Origin: Episyrphus balteatus
Lineage: Eukaryota > Arthropoda > Insecta > Diptera > Syrphidae
Reading direction: 5' to 3'
DNA: 64,000 bases
Assembly: GCF_945859705.1 (NCBI RefSeq)
Contig: NC_079135.1
Location: 1,841,001-1,905,000, forward strand
The translations under genes were made by a program, and so were the position numbers. The notes beneath the pieces are model-generated. The model had not been told where the DNA came from. It searched no databases and saw only the letters and a list, made by a program, of their open reading frames with translations. Positions within the stretch are counted from its first letter, which is position 1, and each line of letters begins with the position of its first letter. Shown one piece after another: positions 12,301 to 22,310 of this stretch.

Positions 12301-12826
12301 TGATAGATACCCTTCCTCGGGAGGTGGCGGATATTACCCATCAACTGGTGGAAATTATTATCCCTCTTCCAGTGGAAGCTATTATCCCTCATCTAATGGT
12401 GGCTATTATCCATCATATAACCCCTCAAATGGATACTATCCCAGTTCAGCAAGCTACCCAACTTCTGGATATTACCCTAGCGGAAGTTCTGGCTACTATC
12501 CCCCCTCCTCAACTGGAACCAATATTCTTGGACATGGGTCCGGCGGCGGTGGCGGCAGTTATCCCAGTTCATCATTCTATCCCTCATCAAATCCATGGTA
12601 CAGAACAACCAGTGACTATGGACTAACTGGGTCAGCCAGCTTTGGTGGCTACGGTGGCTATGGAGGTAATGGAGGTCTAAATTCTTATAATGGGTACAAT
12701 AACCCCCGTTACGATGGCAAACGAAACCTTGGTTATGGCTACCATTCTGATACAGATCGTTATGGCTTTTATAAATCACCATCAACAACGTCCCAGCAGC
12801 TTTCAGTGTATCGAGGCTATAACTAA
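6332..12826 (+). CDS. Secreted Tyr/Pro/Ser/Gly-rich protein, probably cuticle or extracellular matrix (3 exons)
   Basis: Exons 6332-6364, 6428-6548 and 12252-12826 join to a 242-residue protein. Donors are GTTAGT and GTAAGA, acceptors TTGCAG and TTTCAG. The first intron is 63 nt and the second 5.7 kb; phases 0 and 1 fit exactly, the split codon giving Leu52. Residues 1-20 are a signal peptide with a likely cut after ASA. Residues 21-60 are polar and charged. From about 66 to 136 the motif YYP occurs eight times, usually as YYPSS or GYYPS. A five-glycine run (149-153) and a Gly/Tyr-rich tail follow. Such composition is common in insect cuticle, eggshell and other cross-linked matrices, where tyrosines can be joined; that role is inferred. 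There is no chitin-binding R&R domain and no recognised orthologue. The start is the only ATG giving a signal peptide in phase with exon 2. Confidence 0.85.
6365..6427 (+). other. Intron 1 of the YYP-repeat gene
   Basis: It runs from GTTAGT to a T-rich tract and TTGCAG, 63 nt long and phase 0. It separates the first 11 codons of the signal peptide from the rest, a common layout in fly genes for secreted proteins. Confidence 0.8.
7102..7819. mobile_element. Foldback hAT-like element with 8-bp target duplication
   Basis: The element is 7110-7811 (702 bp) with ends TAGACTGGGC and GCCCAGTCTA. It is flanked by ATGCCAAT at 7102-7109 and again at 7812-7819. The terminal inverted repeats are ~180 bp. 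Inside is a second perfect 26-bp inverted repeat, 7541-7566 against 7599-7624. An 8-bp duplication is the habit of hAT (and P) elements, but the end does not fit the usual hAT YARNG start perfectly. It encodes no transposase. It lies in intron 2 of the YYP-repeat gene. Confidence 0.85.
8673..8884. repeat. Near-perfect palindrome with 64-bp arms
   Basis: The left arm 8681-8744 and right arm 8813-8876 are perfect reverse complements by eye. Weaker pairing reaches about 8673 and 8884. The 68-nt loop holds a small nested inverted repeat ATTGTTG...CAACAAT. No target duplication was identified, so it could be a MITE or another inverted duplication. It lies in intron 2 of the YYP-repeat gene. Confidence 0.8.
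8965..9197. repeat. Solo end of the TACAGGGTGTCCC element family
   Basis: GGGACACCCTGTATA at 9183-9197 matches the right end of the palindromic elements at 22311-23406 and 34318-35426. The adjacent interior differs from theirs and no left end was found. This is probably a truncated or related Tc1/mariner-type MITE. Confidence 0.45.
9738..11915. mobile_element. ~1.7-kb palindrome interrupted by a second palindrome
   Basis: The left arm, about 9738-10559, mirrors 10651-11458 and continues at 11891-11915. Between 9991 and 10541 the arms are collinear without any length change (paired coordinates always sum to 21211) and almost identical. The loop is about 91 nt. Visible outer ends are TAGCCCAGGGAAATTAG and its near mirror. 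The mirror-image open frames at 9991-10351 and 10860-11220 are consequences of the symmetry and are not genes. A clean target duplication is not visible. It lies in intron 2 of the YYP-repeat gene. Confidence 0.85.
11459..11893. mobile_element. 432-bp hairpin element nested in the larger palindrome
   Basis: Arms 11461-11667 and 11687-11893 mirror each other with few mismatches around a loop of about 16-20 nt centred near 11676. The flanks CTGAGCTA and ATTCTAAT read together as the expected mirror of the left arm of the larger palindrome (ATTAGAATTAGC at about 9755). This element therefore inserted into the right arm after the large palindrome formed. No transposase is encoded. Confidence 0.75.
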
Positions 12827-12986
12827 TATTTATAAAATATAATATGGCTTTGGAATACCTATATTTTTTTTAAATTTAATCAAATAATGTATAAGCTTAG
12901 GTTAAGTGTTGGAATGTTGTACCTAATTTTTATTTGATGATATCACCACCTTTAATGCCTTTAATGCCTATGATTACTGTGATTTT

Positions 12987-13022
12987 ATTAAACAGCTTCT
13001 AATGGAGTCAATTTGTGTGTCA
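12987..13022 (+). terminator. Candidate poly(A) signal of the YYP-repeat gene
   Basis: ATTAAA at 12987-12992 is 160 bases after the stop and is followed by a GT-rich tract, TTTGTGTGTCAC, near 13011-13022. This is the usual order of cleavage signals. ATTAAA is the second most common variant; no AATAAA occurs closer to the stop. Confidence 0.45.
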
Positions 13023-13836
13023 CTAGGCGCATCCGTTGACATGATCGTCTAACTAATTGCTAGAGCCTAAACTTATGCTGTCTTCAATTGTCTGTCACTT
13101 ACAAAATAATTTAAATTATCTTTACATGTTTTGTGTTTTTTGTTTTGTCTTTTTCATTTTTGTTTTAAAGTTCATTAAGTTTTCACATGTTTTTGAAGCA
13201 ACAAAAAAAATTTATAAACTCTTAATTCTATTTATATCTTTATGAATGACAGCTCGTATATAGAGACTCTTCTTGTTTAGAAGCAAAGCCAGAAGCCAAC
13301 GAAGCGTGAAGCCCTACTTGTTGGAGAGAATCGCTAGAAAATTGATTTAAACTTGAATTTGGATGCAGCATGCAGATAGAAGCTATTGTATTCAATATAG
13401 CGTTCTAGCAAAATACTTAGATTTAGTTCTTGTAGATAAAAAATTTGTTAAAAGCTTTTGTTTTTTTCTGATAAAATAAAAAAAAAAAAATGATTTATTT
13501 ATAAAAGAAGAATCAAGTAAGTACTCAATGTTTTCAGACTTTGGTTTTCTTTTTGTATTGACCTTCGGATATGTAAGAAATATTTATTCATTTCCGTATG
13601 AATTTATTAGCTTCCTTTATCTTACTATGAGGTCATAAGCCATTTAGAGATTTATTAAGATTGGTATTAGTCAGAGGAAAACTTTTTTATCTGCTATCTA
13701 ATGATATTGTTTAGTTTTCGTATTTGATTAACAGCTGAATTAGGTGTTGACTTCAGTGCTGACATGAATGGCCAGTGTTGCCATTCGTAACACTGGTTTT
13801 GTTCCATTGACTTCCGGAATAAATACAAAAGTTTCA
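13023..13836. other. Intergenic, nothing recognised
   Basis: AT-rich DNA with A runs near 13475-13490 and a short GAAGC-rich patch at 13280-13315. No gene, element end or repeat was identified. Confidence 0.4.
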
Positions 13837-14262
13837 CACAGAGAAAAATATGACCCGCTAAAAACAGATTGTCATATTGTTTTACCGTCCATACATTTCA
13901 TAAGGAAATCTTATTAAAATCAACGATTAATAAGGTTTTTTTAAGGAGATTTCTTATTATTTTTATAGAGAAAATCTTATTAAAATTTGACCGAAAAGTT
14001 GATTTTTTTTGCAACTTAGCACTAGAACAAAAATCGCGATCAATATTTTCATGGCAGGTTGGTTCAGGTGGTAAGGTGGGCAACTAATGATTTGAGGTCT
14101 CCAGTTCGATTCCCAGTCTGGTCATCGTTTTTTTTATTTTTTTGCAGATTTTAAAACAATAAGGAAAACCCGATTGTTTTAATAAGGTTTCCTTCTTGGA
14201 TGAAAACCATAGAGAAATCTTATTGTTTTTGTTCTTTTTTATGTGGTCTATTTTTCTCTGTG
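13837..14262. mobile_element. TIR element with internal tRNA-like Pol III unit, copy 1
   Basis: The ends CACAGAGAAAAATA and TATTTTTCTCTGTG are perfect inverted repeats. Inside, 14052-14120 holds an A-box-like TGGTTCAGGTGG and a B-box-like AGTTCGATTCC, followed at once by a run of eight T, a Pol III terminator. The second copy at 38318-38732 is collinear and about 95% alike by eye. The flanks do not show a clear target duplication, so the superfamily is open. Confidence 0.75.
14052..14134 (+). other. tRNA-like block with oligo-T terminator, copy 1
   Basis: Compared with copy 2 (38530-38612), the stem GGCGAC/GTCGCC is broken here (GGCAAC and GTCTCC), so this copy is the more decayed one. The block cannot form a canonical cloverleaf, because the T-arm does not pair. 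It is a tRNA-derived promoter rather than a tRNA gene. Confidence 0.5.
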
Positions 14263-14559
14263 CATTTGTAAGAAAAGATAGCTATTCGAATTCATAATGC
14301 CTGAGCAAAGTCTTAGGTCCCCACTCATTTTGAGAGTTTTACAATACAAAATATATTTAGAAAGAAAAAAAATAAATAAAAGCGGTCCCTTATTGCTTCC
14401 TTGAGGAACTCCAAATAAAACATTATTTTGTTAAGGAAAACACTGATTTAAAGTGTTAAACTTTGTATGTTCTTTTAAATACTACTTAATCAAATAAATC
14501 ACTCAAGAAATCTGTTAATTATGACTCTTAATTAAAGAAAATCATCAAGTGACATACTG

Positions 14560-15180
14560 GGTCAAATTTTTTTGAGATCATTTTCAGATTGATGTTTACG
14601 TCTTAAAAGTCAGAGGAGATATTTGGTTTAAATTGGTGTCAAATGAAAGATAAGTTGATATTAAAAAAGAAAAAAATAAGCTTCCGACTTTTAAAATTGG
14701 AACTTCTATGTGGCAACCCTATTTTAAAGGGAAAATTGTCAAATGACTAAATTTTTCATATCTTTAGTTTTGTCAATAAAAAAAAAAAAAATGTCAAACA
14801 AAAGTCAAAACTTAAAAAAAAAAAAATACAAAATATGGCAACCCTATTAAAAAAAATGTAAAAAATCCTTGATAAACAAAAAATTATGATTTTTTTACAC
14901 TAAAAAAATAAAGTTAAAGGCGAAAATATACATTTGATTTAAGATAAGATTCTCTTCAATTTGAAAGTTTTTTTTTTTTCATTTGAATAGGGTTACCCCA
15001 TTTGCAGGTTTATACATTCTTTAAACTATTTTATTATTTTTCCAATGTTTAGGATTTTGTTAAGCATTTTAAATTGCTTCTACTTGACCAAACACTATAA
15101 AGATATGACAAAATTTAGTCATTAAATAGGTTTGTCACACAGAAATTCCCTTTTTTTTTAAAGTGGCCACCCTATTTTTT
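14560..15180. repeat. Diverged repeat cluster with GGC(A/C)ACCCTATT motifs
   Basis: The motif GGCAACCCTATT or GGCCACCCTATT occurs at about 14713, 14835 and 15165, and its inverse AATAGGGTTACC at about 14988. The segment around 14740-14780 (with TGACTAAATTTTTCATATC) is the diverged reverse complement of 15088-15135. This is probably an old foldback element, but its borders are not clear. Confidence 0.4.
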
Positions 15181-17905
15181 GGATCGATCATTTCCGTTGA
15201 AATTATGCTACTGAATTGATTCTTTCAATTTATCCTATGGCAAAGTTAAGAGGTTATGTATATTTGTATGTTCATCTGTGACATTATAGCTCCAAAACTA
15301 CACATCACAATTTGACAAGTGAAGTATCTGTAGAATCATCTTGCTCACCCGCTAGTTAATGGCTATGTGACGTCACACAAATATCGAATATGACACCCTT
15401 AATAATAGAAATAAAAAGTAAGTTCCAAAAATTAAAACTTCACCTTACTCCAAAAATCAACCTCTAAAATACTATATTTATTTAAAATTTTGTCCTTTAT
15501 CCAGTAAAACTACTAAATTTAGCTAGAATTTATATGATCATATTAAGACCATATAAATAAATTGTATTCAAAATTACAATTCAAACCAAACATCCTTCTT
15601 TTAAATTACCTAAAATTATATCGCTTTAAAAAACAATACATTTTTAATGTTTCACGTTTGCCATTTCATCAATAAGGAAGAACCATTTACTCGTAGAACA
15701 TTTTATTTGATGCTTATGGACATAACTACTAAAGGGAATTATAAACAAGTAGGATTTTTGTGAGAGGAAGGATATTTTTTCTGTAATATTTTATTAATAC
15801 AAACTGGTCTCTCCCAGGTCTTAAATAAATTCTAACCATCTTGTAAATGATGGGCCTGACTTTATTTATCATTTAACAAAACACTGATGAATGATTCATG
15901 ATGTAGGAGTAGCTTTTGCTTCAACGGATGTTAAACCGAATCCATCATAATTTTAAAATGGAATCATAAATAATAATTTCAATGCGGAATTGGGTATACA
16001 AAAAATAAGGAACATCGATTGAAAAACTGTAGAATTTGACTTTGAGTTTAAAAATAAAATCAGTTGATGAAATGCCTACCAAGAATTCCTTTTCCCCCAA
16101 ATCCAATTTGAATTGGAATTGTATTAATGAAACAATCAAGAACAAAATCGCACAAAAGTTTGTATGGGAAAACGATCTCATTTTAAGGGATAATGAATAA
16201 AGGTTAACCCAGGTAATAAACTGACCATGTGTCTTGATACAAATGAATGAAATTCTTAGCACGTTTTTTTTTCCAAGAAATTTAATAAGTTTTGTTCTGG
16301 TATATAGAGTTGATTTACGATATTCTCAATTTGACGAAGATTATAATAAAAGTTTGAGGAAGATTTAAGAGATTTGGGCTGCTAGGCTAGTGCCTTTTGT
16401 CATTAATATGGAAGTCAAAATATCACACGACACATGAAATTGATTAGGATCCTTCTGAAAAAAGGTTATCCTTCCTCTTTGGGGAATATTTTTTATTTCG
16501 AAACTTGGTATTACAGATACAAGTTGAATTTTATAAGCGTTAAAAATGTATTCAGAAAACTGAAAATGTTTATCTTGCTATGGCATTGTTAAACCAAAAA
16601 ATTGAAATGCATGAAACAAAATAGGTTTTAAATTTTTCGTTATCCGTTTATTAAATATGACATACGAGTGTTAAGATCTTAGATCCATAAAAATTGTGGA
16701 AAATCTTCAATTTTTGTATCCTTAAACAACAAAAATATCTTTTTCTCATAAACAAGTCTGCTATGTCTAAGATACGAAAGCAAAATCAGCATGTGTAAGT
16801 CCTATTTTTTGATACGAATAGTCCCTACCTACCTAAAAAAATGGTCTCGCCAAAGGCTTGAATAAATAATCGATAGCAATTACTTATGTCTTGAAAACGT
16901 GCAAACGATACCACAAAGGTAAGTGTATATAGTATTGTTGCTTTTACACGAAGGATACGTGACACGATTTGGAAATGGTGTAGATTTTTACGAGCGAAAT
17001 AATAAACCTGCTGATAATCCTGACCTTTTTTTATAGAATTTTGTTATTTTTTTTTTTTGTTCATTCATTCATCAAAAGGGTTGTCTCTTAATTGATGTGG
17101 AATATTGAAAAAAGGTTTAATTTTTTTGTTGAAACAGAGAATATGATTTTTCAAGGACTTTGATTGGAAATAAAATTTAAATTCAAATGTTTATGGGAAT
17201 GTAGAAAAAGTTTGGGTACTCATACATTTTTTTGAGTGCAGAAATGAAAGCGACAGTTTAAGACTTTTTTTTTAGGAAAACAATTTTGTAATAACCTTGA
17301 ATTAGCGCAGCAGAAAAGATTTTCTTCACCGTCATTTTCTGCAGGGATGTTTACATACAATTAAATTTTATTCCAAGTCTTTAGAAGTTTAGTCGCTTAA
17401 CACCAAATTTCGGTCATAAGTCTGATCGCAGTAGACAAAGCATTCATAGTCTAGTGAACAATTTTTTTCACTTAATCAATTCCAATCAATCGATTCCACG
17501 ATGCACAGTGGGCACGATTTTCATATTTGCGAACAAAATTTGTAAATTTCGAACGGAGTTGAGATATATTCTTGTAAATGAAGTTAAAACCCAAAGATGT
17601 AAAATTTTTTAGTTTTAAAAATGGTATCAGAATCTTGTTCAGGTAATATAATGCAATGCATAGGTATAGAAAATAATCAAAATAAAACTAAGCTTATTTT
17701 CGTTTGAAAATTTTGAGTTCACAAAAATTGTGGTTAAGAGAGTTCAAAGTTGCCTTATATTCTAATAAAGTCTATTGTATACAATCCAGTCTTAACTTTT
17801 CATCTACTTTAGAGACGAGATTAAAATTAAAAAAATAGATGTTCCGTTCTTTTCATCTTCTAACACTGGTCGGGACAAAAGTCGGGAGCAGGAACAGTGT
17901 TATGT
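15181..17905. other. Intergenic, no gene recognised
   Basis: Moderately AT-rich, with no domain-like translation. The minus-strand open frame at 15945-16262 has no recognisable motif and no splice context. Just before the satellite, 17859-17899 contains AACACTG...CAGTGTT flanking two GTCGGGA words, like those in the subterminal parts of the hAT-type element at 18718-20779. Confidence 0.35.
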
Positions 17906-18421
17906 GATTTTATTTTATTTTAATTTATTTTATTTTATTTTATTTTATTTTATTTTATTTTATTTTATTTTATTTTATTTTATTTTATTTTATTTTATTT
18001 TATTTTATTTTGTTTTATTTTATTTTATTTTATTTTATTTTATTTTATTTTACTTTATTTTATATTGTTTTATTTTATTTTATTTTATTTTATTTTATTT
18101 TATTTTATTTTATTTTATTTTATTTTATTTTATTTTATTTTATTTTATTTTATTTTATTTTATTTTATTTTATTTTATTTTATTTTATTTTATTTTATTT
18201 TATTTTATTTTATTTTATTTTATTTTATTTTATTTTATTTTATTTTATTTTATTTTATTTTATTTTATTTTATTTTATTTTATTTTATTTTATTTTATTT
18301 TATTTTATTTTATTTTATTTTATTTTATTTTATTTTATTTTATTTTATTTTATTTTATTTTATTTTACTTTATTTTATTTTATTTTATTTTATTTTATTT
18401 TATTTTATTTTATTTTATTTA
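17906..18421. repeat. TTTTA pentanucleotide satellite, ~103 units
   Basis: An almost pure tandem array of TTTTA runs for about 515 bp. The only interruptions are single changes near 17931, 18012, 18053, 18065 and 18366. Because five is not a multiple of three and no TAA, TAG or TGA in the forward frames survives the phase, long open frames of Phe-Ile-Leu-Phe-Tyr appear in all three forward frames. They are not genes. Confidence 0.97.
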
Positions 18422-18937
18422 GTTTATTAAAAAGCTGTTTACAGAATTATTCTATAACATTATAGTTTTTAAGCTTTACTCATGTCATAACTATTTTCGC
18501 TATTAATTTTGTTTTAAAGCCTCAAAAACTAATTTCAAATAGGTATATTCTTTTTTGTGTTTTTCGAAAAATCACTTCTTTTAATGTATTTAAATGAATC
18601 ATTTAATTTCATAGTTTATTGTAAACTTATATTAGAAGGTGTAGGTGAGAATTCAAACAGTTACACCCTGCAGTAACTCCATAAGCCATTTTAAAAATAA
18701 AGCAAAAAGTTTGGACTTAGGGCTGCCAGATAAAATTTTATTAATGTCGGGACAATAGGTCTTAAAAGTCGGGACAAATCGGGACGCCAAAAAAATACAT
18801 GAAATCGAAAATTATTTAAAACAAATAAAAAGAATCACGTGTGTGATTGCAAAATTTTCCTTGACTTATTTCCTACATTTTTGTGGATTTGACGCAAAAA
18901 TATGAATTGTAAAAATTTCATTTTTTAAAAACAAAAC

Positions 18938-20006
18938 TTAGGCCCAATTTATTGACTCTCCATTAAACTTAAATCGCCATTAAAAAAGGGAATTTTAAAA
19001 TTAAAAACCAATTTTGTTTAATTCAGTCTCTTTTAAGGATTTTTTTGAAGTTTGGCATAATTAACTAATTGAGCATTAAATTTAAAAGTAGTTTTAGTTA
19101 AAACACCAAATTCGACCTTTTAAGAGGGATTTTTAGAGCTAATGGAGGTTTGAAACAGAATTTCTATTTATTCACTCTCCATTAGTGTCAAATGTCATTT
19201 CATTTATTTTTTTTATTTGAATTATTATTTTATTTGAAAAATGTCAAATGAGCTAAAGAATTATTAAAAAAAACATCACAATTATGAAAAAAGTCCAGAC
19301 TAGAATTTTTTGTATTTATACACACATGCATTTGTACCATAAAAAAGAACAAAATTCAAAGAAATTAATGCATTTCTTGTCTACTTCGCACAGATAATAC
19401 TAGATCTACTAGATTATATTCTCCACTTCAAAACTAATCATTTTTGAGATGCTGCATAATACATACATAACATACATAACATTGCAATTGAAGCCATGAG
19501 AAGAAGAGATATAAGGCTTACTTCTAAACCAATGACACGAGATGAATGCCGATAATACTTAAATTTAAGTTGTTATTTGACACCGATGGAAAAAATTAAA
19601 AATTTCACTTAACTCCTTCTTCTTCTCATGGTTTCAATAATTGTAGGTTGTAGCATTCTTTGGTTACCACTGGTATATCGTTAATCTCTTGCATTTTCTG
19701 GCGTTTTCAGCTGCAAAATACTTACGGGTCATATTTTTTGGTTTTTCTTCCAATTCAAATCTATTTGATTTGACAAAATTGTAGCTTTTGACAGATTATT
19801 TTTGAAACAAAATAAAAAATCCCTAGGATATTTTTAACAGAGTTTTAAATTTAAAGTTTCCATTAAAAGTAAGGACTTTAACTAAAGAAGAGTGAATTAA
19901 ATGAATTTTTAATGATGTATACTTAAAGGCGACAATAGTTTAACGAGGCCGTTAACTAAAGCGATAAATTTCAAAATTTAATGGAGGCTCAATAAATTGG
20001 CCCTTA
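18938..20006. mobile_element. PIF/Harbinger-type element, long form, copy 1
   Basis: The element 18941-20003 has ends GGCCCAATTTATT and AATAAATTGGCCC and a TTA duplication on both sides (18938-18940, 20004-20006). The 3-bp TWA target is the signature of PIF/Harbinger elements. It is collinear with 58084-59066, which lacks some short segments. It encodes no transposase or Myb-like protein. Confidence 0.82.
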
Positions 20007-20145
20007 GGTCCAATTTATTCACACTCCATTAAATTTAAAGTCGCCATTAAAAAAGGGAAATTTTAAAATTTGTATGCGATTTGACAGTTTTATAATTTTT
20101 AATGGAGCCTTTAAAAATAATGGAGAGTGAATAAATTGGGCCTTA
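20004..20145. mobile_element. 136-bp PIF/Harbinger-type MITE, copy 1
   Basis: The element 20007-20142 starts GGTCCAATTTATTCAC and ends GTGAATAAATTGGGCC. It has TTA on both sides, the left TTA being shared with the element before it. It has the same length as, and nearly the same sequence as, the solitary copy at 56772-56907. Confidence 0.85.
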
Positions 20146-20460
20146 GTCCCCAATTTAGTCACTCTCCATTAAATTCAAAGTCACCATTAAAAATGAGAAG
20201 TTTTAAAATTCGTATGCGATTTGACAAATTTTAAATTTTTAATGGCGTCTTTAAACTTAATGGATTGTGAATACATTGGGCCTATCCATAAGAAATCATC
20301 AAAAAAAATGTCAATTGATGTATCTTTTAATAAATGTAGGCAGCAATCCCAAATTTCCATTAAATTTAACGTCCGTCGCCTTTTAAAAAAAAGAAGTTTT
20401 AAAAATTTTTTGCGATTTGCCAGTTTTTTTATTTGAGAGTTAATAAATTGAAGCTAAAAG
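20146..20460. mobile_element. One clear and one decayed further MITE of the same family
   Basis: 20146-20282 repeats the 136-bp pattern (GTCCCCAATTTAGTCACTC to AATACATTGGGCC) with more changes. A still more decayed version, with CCATTAAATTTAACG and TTTGCCAG, spans about 20340-20455. Together with the two elements before them they form a head-to-tail cluster inside the hAT-type element. Confidence 0.6.
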
Positions 20461-20779
20461 CTTTTTATGCTTAAAATTTTAACACACAACAGATAGTCAA
20501 ATATTGGACCAATAATTTTACTTTATAGGTACGTCTTTGTAATAAAAAAAGTGTGAATATGTATATTAAAAAAAAAAGGAAAAGCAACACTTAACATGCT
20601 GCAAATGTTCATAGTAAGGACATTCATATAGCACTCACTTTTATTTTTGTTTCCAAAGTTTTTGAACGAAATCGGAATGACGGGAAAAAATCGGGACAGT
20701 TTGTAAATCGGGACAGATATCGGGACAGGGTTCAAATGTCGGGACTGTCCCGCCGAAATCTGGACGTCTGGCAGCCCTA

Positions 20780-20916
20780 TTTGGACTAAGTAGGTTAGGT
20801 TAGGTAGGAGTGGTTGTCAGGCAAGTTACCCGACACACTTAGACCCTTATGGATCCATTGTGATACCACAAAAGACTAGCAAGTGGGAGCTCACTAGCCG
20901 AACAGTTTGGACTAAG
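20780..20916 (-). mobile_element. Short retroposed fragment with 11-bp target duplication
   Basis: The insert 20791-20905 is flanked by TTTGGACTAAG at 20780-20790 and 20906-20916. Read on the minus strand it ends in CTAACCTAACCTA, a simple-sequence tail, as expected of a SINE or a 5'-truncated LINE copied by target-primed reverse transcription. Similar blocks with TAGGTTAGGTTAGG and TTGTGATACCAC are familiar to me from higher-fly genomes, but the parent family cannot be named here. Confidence 0.7.
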
Positions 20917-21159
20917 AGAATACCCTTGTGTCACCCCAATTTTTGATTCAAACAACTTTGATATTTCTATTTTATTCTACATAAAGCAGATTAAATATAT
21001 TATCAAGTAATCTTTTAAACATTATTCATTTCATTCCAACAGTTAGAAGAAAAGAGCTTTTCAGTTAACTGTCAAACGCAGTTTTTTTTTTAAGTTGCCA
21101 CCTTTCTTTCTCTTGTTCAGTAAAAAAGCTTGCAAAAATGTTCATAATCAATTTATTTT

Positions 21160-21900
21160 ACTTGCAATATAGGTACTATACATAAACAAGTATAACACTA
21201 TACAAGTATAACAAGTTATGCATTCGTACAAAAAAAAAGTTGATATATGTAACAATTTTCCATGATATTACGATGATAAAGAATACGAAAAAAGTGGGTC
21301 CCGGAAGTCCGTCTGTCAGTTTGTCTGTCTGTATAAGTAGCTACACTCTAAACGGATGGGCCGATTGACTTCAAACTTGGTATGTAGCATTTTTTGGAGA
21401 CTCTGCAGAGGGATTTTTGAAATTAATTTTTTTCGACCAAAAATATCGGTACCAGTCATATACTCATTTCGGAAAACTTTAATTTTCTCGAAAACGGCTC
21501 CAACGATTTTGTTTAAAAAAATTCAGATGTTAGTTGATTTTTTGATCAATTTTTTTTTTTTTTTGAAAATCATTACCTACTATAAAAATAATTTTTGGAT
21601 TTTTAAAAAAATTTTGAAATTTTTGTTTTTTCGAAAAATCAAATTTTCAAAAACGGGACATTGAATATTTTTAAAATTTTGCCTGTAGATGTTTATAATT
21701 GATTCCTACAAAGTTTTATTTATAAACAATTTTTCCAAAAAATTATGTGTAAAAAAAATAGTTTTTTAAAAAATCTCTCTAACGATTTTGAAAATTTTTT
21801 TTTTTCTAAAAATGCATCTAAATATATCAAATAAAATTGCATACTTGTCATGGAGGGCAATTTGATTTCAGATTTTGTTTTATTTCTTTAAAAAACGAAT
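21160..21900. repeat. GGGGGGAAATCC-end family, truncated copy A
   Basis: Collinear in reverse orientation with 48290-50935 (without its insertion). Shared blocks are ACTTGC(A/G)ATATAGGTACTAT, GTGGGTCCCGGAAGTCCGTC, the GTCTGTCTGT run, GAAAACGGCTCCAACG and GGGCAATTTGATTTCAGA. Neither end of the family is present. The open frame at 21356-21664 is not a gene. Confidence 0.7.
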
Positions 21901-22310
21901 TTCTTTTTTTTTTTTTAATTTTTTTTTTATCAACATTTCCAAAATTTCTATATAAAAAAGTCTTAAAAATGTATGCAACTTGAACTCTAAGAGCAAGTTC
22001 GTCGAACCAATCGTGCATTTTATTTTTTATAGTTGAATGACTATTATAAAAATCACAAAAGAAAAAAAAAAATGAAGATTCAAATTCGCACTGTCAATGT
22101 CACATTAAAAATGTTTATCTTCATTCCAGAAAACAATCAAATCCTTTTTCATTTTCTCAAAGCCATATTCCAGTCTCCTTTTAGTCTATTTCACTACTGT
22201 GAACAAATATGATCGAATAACCCCAACTTAATCTACCTCAACTCAACCAATAAAACATAAAATTCTTCCAATTAAAATAAATATGCCACTAAATTCTATT
22301 TATACAGGGT

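Larger units (their letters stand above)
18710..20787. mobile_element. hAT-type non-autonomous element with nested MITEs
   Basis: The element 18718-20779 (2062 bp) has 13-bp inverted ends TAGGGCTGCCAGA and TCTGGCAGCCCTA. It is flanked by the 8-bp duplication TTTGGACT at 18710-18717 and 20780-20787. The end fits the hAT consensus (YARNG). Subterminal TCGGGACA words occur about three times on the left and five times on the right. There is no transposase. Most of its length is due to later PIF/Harbinger-type insertions at 18941-20003 and 20007-20142. Confidence 0.88.

Noticed and set aside
12282..12788. Alternative-frame open frames of 103-114 codons over the YYP exon
   Set aside because: Shadows of a repetitive GC-richer exon; only the frame with the Tyr/Pro/Gly pattern fits the splice phases and signal peptide.
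17904..18465. Open frames of 121-172 codons reading Phe-Ile-Leu-Phe-Tyr
   Set aside because: They only translate the TTTTA satellite, and the same string appears in all three forward frames.
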